The translations under genes and the position numbers were made by a program. Of a stretch of DNA of 64,000 nt, positions 59,810 to 64,000 are shown one piece after another; within the stretch, counting starts at the first letter, position 1; every line of letters starts with the position of its first letter. The stretch lies in NCBI GenBank assembly GCA_017455065.1, contig JAFTBU010000010.1, forward strand, positions 95,028 through 159,027, written 5' to 3'. The DNA is from Bacteroidales bacterium (GTDB taxonomy: Bacteria; Bacteroidota; Bacteroidia; Bacteroidales; UBA932). Under the pieces are notes generated by a model. It worked only from the letters and a program-made list of their open reading frames with translations, ran no database searches and was not told the DNA's origin.

Positions 59810-61669
59810 TTATTTGAGAAGCTCCTCGCTGCGTTTTATGAACTCGGCGAGGGCTTTTCCTTTAAGCATGCCGTTGGAGAGGAGGGCGAGGTCCACCACC
59901 TGCCTGAGCTCGGGGCTTTCCTTGTCCTTGGACTTCCAGATCTTCGCGATCACGGGGTTCTCCATGTTGACGATGATGTTGAAACTCTCGGGCATCTGCG
60001 AATAGAAATTCATGCCTCCGCCCAGAGCGCTCATCTCCCTCCAGCGGCGCATGAACTCGCTCCTGGTGATGAGCACGGGCGCTGCGGTCTCGCCGAGGTT
60101 GCGGGCTTCCACCTGGTACTCTCCGCCTTCGGGCAGGACGGCCTTGAAGAGCTCGTCCAGGGACTTCTTGTCATCATCCGACATTTCGGGCTTGATCTTC
60201 TCCTCCTTGGGGATGAGGTTGTCGGCGGAGTCTGAGTCCACGCGGGCGAAGCGGGCGTCCTTGAGCTTGGTCTCGAGCAGGTTGACGAAATGGGAGTCCA
60301 GCTCGCAGTCCATCAGCAGCACGTCGTAGCCCAGGTTCTTGGCGTCTTCGATATAGCTGTACTGGGCCTCGGTGTCGGTGGCGTACAGATACACGACCTT
60401 GCCGTCCTTGTCCTTCTGGGAATCCTCGATGGCCTTGCGGTAGTCCTCGAGCTTGAAGTAATGGCCGTCGGTGTTCTTGAGCAGGGCGAATTCCATGGCC
60501 CTTTCGCAGAACTTCTCGTCAGTGAGCATGCCGTACTCTATGAAGAGCTTGAGGTTGTCCCACTTGGCCTCGAACTGCTCCTTCTGCTCCTTGGAGATCT
60601 CCTCCAGGCGGTCGGCCACCTTCTTGGTGATGTAGGTGCTGATCTTCTTGACATTGGCGTCGCTCTGCAGATAGCTGCGGCTGACGTTCAGAGGGATGTC
60701 GGGGGAGTCGATCACACCGTGCAGCAGGGTCAGGAAGTCGGGGACTATGTTGTCCACATGGTCGGTGACGAACATCTGGTTGCAGTAGAGCTGGATCTTG
60801 TTCTTGTCGATGGCCATGCGCTCCTTGATCTTGGGGAAGTACAGGATGCCGGTGAGGGTGAAGGGATAGTCCACGTTGAGGTGTATCCAGAACATGGGTT
60901 CCTCCTCCATGGGGTAGAGGGCCTTGTAGAAATTCATGTAGTCCTCATCCTTGAGCTCCGAAGGGGCCTTGGTCCAGATGGGGTCGATGTTGTTGATGAC
61001 ATTGTCCTCGTCGGTCTCCACTGACTTGCCGTCCTTCCATTCGGTCTTCTTGCCGAAGACTATGGGCACGGGCATGAACTTGCAGTATTTGCCCAGAAGA
61101 GACCTGATGCGGCCCTGCTCGCCGTATTCGGCGGAGTCGCCGTCCAGTTCCAGGGTGATGGTGGTGCCCCTCTCGGCCTTCTTGCCTTCGCCCATGGAGA
61201 ATTCAGGGGTGCCGTCGCAGCTCCACTTGACCGCCTTGGCGCCTTCCTTCCAGCTGAGGGTGTCGATGGTGACCTTGGAAGCGACCATGAAGGCTGAGTA
61301 GAATCCCAGTCCGAAATGGCCTATGATGTTCTGGTCCTTGTATTTCTCGAGGAATTCCCCGGCTGAGGAGAATGCGATCTGGTTTATGTAGCGGTCCACT
61401 TCCTCTTCGGTCATGCCTATGCCGTGGTCGGTGACCTTGAGGACTTTCTTCTTTTCGTCCAGGGAGATCTCGACCTTCAGCTCTCCAAGCTCGCCCTTGA
61501 ACTCACCGTTCGAGGCGAGGACCTTGAGCTTCTGGGTGGCGTCCACTGCGTTCGCCACGAGCTCGCGCAGGAATATTTCCTTGTCCGAATAGAGGAATTG
61601 CTTGATGACAGGGAAGATGTTTTCGGTGGTTACGCCGATCTGCCCCTTGAGTGTCTTCGATGTTGCCAT
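59810..61669 (-). CDS. htpG: Molecular chaperone HtpG (Hsp90)
   Basis: ATP-dependent Hsp90 chaperone of 619 residues. The GHKL ATPase domain has FLRELVANAVDAT (relatives have SNASDA), VTDHGIGMTEEEV, and GHFGLGFYSAFMV. The middle domain has FWIHLNVDYPF and LNVSRSYLQSD, followed by the dimerisation domain. It is somewhat shorter than Bacteroides homologues in the C-terminal part. A palindrome shared with the dnaK upstream region lies about 65 bases before its start. Confidence 0.95.
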   Translation of the reverse strand: MATSKTLKGQIGVTTENIFPVIKQFLYSDKEIFLRELVANAVDATQKLKVLASNGEFKGELGELKVEISLDEKKKVLKVTDHGIGMTEEEVDRYINQIAFSSAGEFLEKYKDQNIIGHFGLGFYSAFMVASKVTIDTLSWKEGAKAVKWSCDGTPEFSMGEGKKAERGTTITLELDGDSAEYGEQGRIRSLLGKYCKFMPVPIVFGKKTEWKDGKSVETDEDNVINNIDPIWTKAPSELKDEDYMNFYKALYPMEEEPMFWIHLNVDYPFTLTGILYFPKIKERMAIDKNKIQLYCNQMFVTDHVDNIVPDFLTLLHGVIDSPDIPLNVSRSYLQSDANVKKISTYITKKVADRLEEISKEQKEQFEAKWDNLKLFIEYGMLTDEKFCERAMEFALLKNTDGHYFKLEDYRKAIEDSQKDKDGKVVYLYATDTEAQYSYIEDAKNLGYDVLLMDCELDSHFVNLLETKLKDARFARVDSDSADNLIPKEEKIKPEMSDDDKKSLDELFKAVLPEGGEYQVEARNLGETAAPVLITRSEFMRRWREMSALGGGMNFYSQMPESFNIIVNMENPVIAKIWKSKDKESPELRQVVDLALLSNGMLKGKALAEFIKRSEELLK

Positions 61670-61732
61670 AGTTTTTATATTTATTTGTTTTATTTCAATT
61701 GTCCGGGGAAACAGGTATCAAATGCCATTCCA

Positions 61733-61765
61733 TTGACAATTTGTCAAAAACTTTGCATATCTTTA
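61733..61765 (+). promoter_or_regulatory. Palindrome TTGACAA-T-TTGTCAA and promoter of the acid-sugar kinase gene
   Basis: A perfect 7+7 inverted repeat (61733-61747) lies between htpG and the plus-strand kinase gene. Its left arm holds TTGA at 61734-61737, exactly 20 bases before a TATCTTTA box (61758-61765), which is 4 bases from the ATG at 61770. A protein bound to the palindrome would cover the -33 element. The same core occurs upstream of dnaK at 769-781. Confidence 0.45.
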
Positions 61766-61769
61766 TCCT

Positions 61770-63137
61770 ATGAATTACGCCGCCGCCATACGCAGGAAGC
61801 TCCTCGAGAGCCGGATACGCATAGTCGTACTCGACGACGACCCTACCGGCATACAGACCGTGCACGGCTGTCTGCTTGTCACGCAGTGGCAGCAGGGGAG
61901 CCTCTCCGAGGCACTGAGCCATCCGGAGCCCTTCTTCTATCTGCTGACCAACACCCGCGCCATGACCCGCGAGCAGGCGGCGCAGGTCACCCGTTCCGCC
62001 ATGGAGGCGGTGCTGGAGGCCGCCCGCGACAGGGGCTTCCGGCTGATCTTCATCAGCCGCAGCGACTCCACCCTCAGGGGCCATTTCCCCCTGGAGCCCC
62101 AGGTGATGAAGGAAGTCCTCTCCCGGCACGGCATACCAGTATTCCCCCTGGATTTCTTCATCCCCGCCTTCCTCGAAGCGGGACGCCTCACCCTCGGAGG
62201 CATCCATTACATGAAAGACGGCGAGCGGCTCGTCCCCGTGGCCGAAACGGAGTTCGCCAGGGACAATGTCTTCGCGTACCGCCATTCGGACCTCAGGGGC
62301 TATCTCGAAGAGAAGCTCGGCAGCTCCGCCTTCCGCCATGTCAATCTGGGAAAGGACTTCCAGGAGCTCCCGGAAGGGGAGAGGGACGCCCTCGGCGCCA
62401 AGCTCTGCGCAGGGGAGCTCCCCTGCTATGTCACCCTCGACACCAGGGACTACGATGATATCTACCGTTTCTGCACGGCCCTGCTGCATTGGGCGGGCGA
62501 TTTCGACGGCGCCGTCGTGATCCGCAGCTCCTCCTCCCTGCCCAAGGCCATCGCGGGAGTGGAAGACTGCCCCCTGCTGGACAAGGCTGTCCTGATAGGG
62601 GAGGGTCCCTCCGCCGCCAAGCCCCTTTTCATAGTCGGCAGCCATGTCCGCAAGACCAGCCTCCAGCTCGGAAAACTCCTCGCCTGCGAGGGGACGGCAG
62701 GCCTTGAAATCGACGTCCGGCGCATCCTGGAGCAGGATGGCGGCGTATATATGCAAGAAGTGCTCTCCGGCATACGGAGCCTCCAGCAGGACGGCCTCAC
62801 CCCTGTGGTGTACACCTCCCGGCAGGAGATACGCCTCGACGACGCCGACTCCCGGCAGGCCCTGGGGCAGCGGGTGTCGGATTTCCTCGTCGGCATTGCC
62901 TCCGCCCTCCCGCAGCGGCCCTCCTGCCTCATTGCCAAAGGCGGCATCACCTCCCACGACATCCTCACCAAAGGGCTGGGGGTGCGCGCCGCGACGGTGC
63001 TGGGACAGATACTGACCGGAGTGCCGTGCATACGCACCGGCGCGGACGCCGCCGTCCCGGGATTGCCCTACGTCATCTTCCCCGGCAATGTCGGAGGCGA
63101 AGATGCGCTCTCAGAAGTCTATATGAAATTACGCTGA
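61770..63137 (+). CDS. DUF1537 four-carbon acid sugar kinase
   Basis: A 455-residue ATP-dependent kinase of the OtnK/DtnK (DUF1537) family, which phosphorylates four-carbon acid sugars such as erythronate, threonate or their keto forms. The N-terminal substrate domain has VVLDDDPTGIQTVHG and SRSDSTLRGHFPLE. The C-terminal nucleotide domain has SHVRKTSLQL, IAKGGITSHDI and PGLPYVIFPGNVGG. The usual companion genes (aldolase OtnC, dehydrogenase, PdxA2) are not present; instead a BKACE enzyme follows one base later. Confidence 0.87.
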   Translation: MNYAAAIRRKLLESRIRIVVLDDDPTGIQTVHGCLLVTQWQQGSLSEALSHPEPFFYLLTNTRAMTREQAAQVTRSAMEAVLEAARDRGFRLIFISRSDSTLRGHFPLEPQVMKEVLSRHGIPVFPLDFFIPAFLEAGRLTLGGIHYMKDGERLVPVAETEFARDNVFAYRHSDLRGYLEEKLGSSAFRHVNLGKDFQELPEGERDALGAKLCAGELPCYVTLDTRDYDDIYRFCTALLHWAGDFDGAVVIRSSSSLPKAIAGVEDCPLLDKAVLIGEGPSAAKPLFIVGSHVRKTSLQLGKLLACEGTAGLEIDVRRILEQDGGVYMQEVLSGIRSLQQDGLTPVVYTSRQEIRLDDADSRQALGQRVSDFLVGIASALPQRPSCLIAKGGITSHDILTKGLGVRAATVLGQILTGVPCIRTGADAAVPGLPYVIFPGNVGGEDALSEVYMKLR

Positions 63138-63138
63138 T

Positions 63139-63984
63139 ATGAGAAAGATAATTGTCACGGTGGCCCCTGTCTGCCACCCCGGAAAACCCATCCCCGCCGG
63201 GGCCAAGAACCCTCTCACCCCCGCGGAGATCACTGAAGATGTGCTCAACTGCTACCGCGCCGGCGCCTGCCAGGTCCACCTGCACACCAGGGACCTCAAT
63301 GGTGACCCCACCTTCGAGCTGGATGTCTTCCGCCAGACCATCCAGGCCATAAGGGCCGAGTCGGACATCATCATCCAGGGCAGCACCGGAGGCCTTTCGA
63401 CCCTGACCCTAGAGGAGAGGTGCGTCTGCCTGAATGTGCCGGAGGTGGAGATCGCGAGTCTCAACATGGGCTCCGTCAACTTCGGGGAGACAGTCTATGT
63501 CAACACCCTGCCCGAGATCAGGTATTGGGCGAAACGCCAGAAAGAGAGCGGCGTCGTGCCGGAGATGGAGCTCTTCGACCTTTCGATGGTGGAGACCTGC
63601 TCCCGTCTGGCCGACGAAGGAGTGCTCGAGCGGCCCCTGCATTACAATTTCTGCGTGGGTCCCGGCGCTTCGAGCAATCTTGCAGCCACCGGACGCAATC
63701 TCTGTTTCCTCACGCAGCTCGCCGAGCCCGGCACCAGCTGGGGCATCAACCACGACAGCATGGCGGACTTCTCCATGCTCGCCTGTGCCATAGGTATGGG
63801 TGCCAATGCTGTGAGAGTCGGCTTCGAGGACAGTTTCTACTATGCTCCGGGCCAGGTCGCCCGCAGCAACGCCGAGCTGGTCGAAAAGCTCGTCGCGATG
63901 ATACGTCTGATGGGTTGCGAGCCCGCTACGCCCGCCGAGGCGCGCGAGATGCTCGGGATCACTCGTCAGGTAGTATCTGCTTAG
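63139..63984 (+). CDS. Beta-keto acid cleavage enzyme (BKACE, DUF849)
   Basis: A 281-residue TIM-barrel metalloenzyme. BKACE enzymes condense a beta-keto acid with acetyl-CoA and split it into acetoacetate and a new CoA ester. Zinc-binding and family motifs seen are TVAPVCHPG, CQVHLHTRDLNGDP, QGSTGG and the late VRVGFEDSFYYAPGQVA. Substrate type (aminohexanoate, dehydrocarnitine, beta-ketoglutarate and others) cannot be read from sequence. Pairing with a DUF1537 kinase one base upstream suggests a pathway for a four-carbon or related acid. The gene is complete, 16 bases before the window end. Confidence 0.87.
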   Translation: MRKIIVTVAPVCHPGKPIPAGAKNPLTPAEITEDVLNCYRAGACQVHLHTRDLNGDPTFELDVFRQTIQAIRAESDIIIQGSTGGLSTLTLEERCVCLNVPEVEIASLNMGSVNFGETVYVNTLPEIRYWAKRQKESGVVPEMELFDLSMVETCSRLADEGVLERPLHYNFCVGPGASSNLAATGRNLCFLTQLAEPGTSWGINHDSMADFSMLACAIGMGANAVRVGFEDSFYYAPGQVARSNAELVEKLVAMIRLMGCEPATPAEAREMLGITRQVVSA

Positions 63985-64000
63985 TGGGATCTATGAAGAG

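Overview
The window looks like chromosome of a member of the Bacteroidota, most likely order Bacteroidales. Evidence for this is the -7 promoter motif TAnnTTTG in front of many genes, the lack of Shine-Dalgarno sequences, several 6-bladed beta-propeller lipoproteins, a propeller/AraC regulator and an S1 protein of Bacteroidota type. Most of it is G+C-rich (34 of 60 bases in 17101-17160). The stretch 26811-31030 is visibly A+T-richer (22 G+C of 60 in 27601-27660). Genus is not determined. No rRNA, tRNA, CRISPR array, transposase or integrase was seen.

Layout. 1-11.6 kb: housekeeping genes (pseudouridine synthase, dnaK, fba, gmk, nadD, corA, recR), two small lipoprotein genes and a periplasmic-sensor AraC regulator; a candidate small RNA lies at 9817-9933. 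11.7-18.5 kb: a four-gene operon with a GH3 beta-glucosidase, MntP, an esterase-like lipoprotein and a GH2 beta-galactosidase. 18.6-25.5 kb: ribosomal protein S1 carrying two extra N-terminal YegP-type domains, RNase Z, a glucosaminidase with LysM domains, MltG, and a RelA-type long RSH without an ACT domain. 25.6-31.0 kb: propeller and thioredoxin-like lipoproteins and a TPR membrane regulator, most of them lying between two copies of the uvrB 3' end (26748-26810 and 31031-31093). 31.0-35.7 kb: uvrB, and divergent from it a two-gene alarmone operon: a RelA/SpoT-domain synthetase, then a MESH1-like HD hydrolase fused to an APH-like kinase.

35.7-59.8 kb is a nucleotide supercluster. An 11-gene minus-strand operon (purC2-purE-purL-purC-purF-purM-purN-purH-purD/folD-guaB-guaA) runs from one promoter at 50408-50415. 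Next to it, on the plus strand, is pyrC-pyrK-pyrD-pyrF-pyrE-pyrB, followed by a uracil permease, apt, a Tsx-like outer membrane channel and a purine permease. Several of its enzymes are unusual: PurD fused to FolD, PurF without its catalytic N-terminal cysteine, GuaA without a glutaminase domain, PyrB with only the zinc domain of PyrI, and two PurC proteins. 59.8-64 kb: htpG and a DUF1537 acid-sugar kinase paired with a BKACE (DUF849) enzyme.

Strongest candidates for something new: the alarmone synthetase/hydrolase-kinase operon at 33203-35748; the apparent loss of glutaminase function in both PurF and GuaA of the same operon; the PurD-FolD and YegP-S1 fusions; and the island bounded by uvrB 3'-end repeats.
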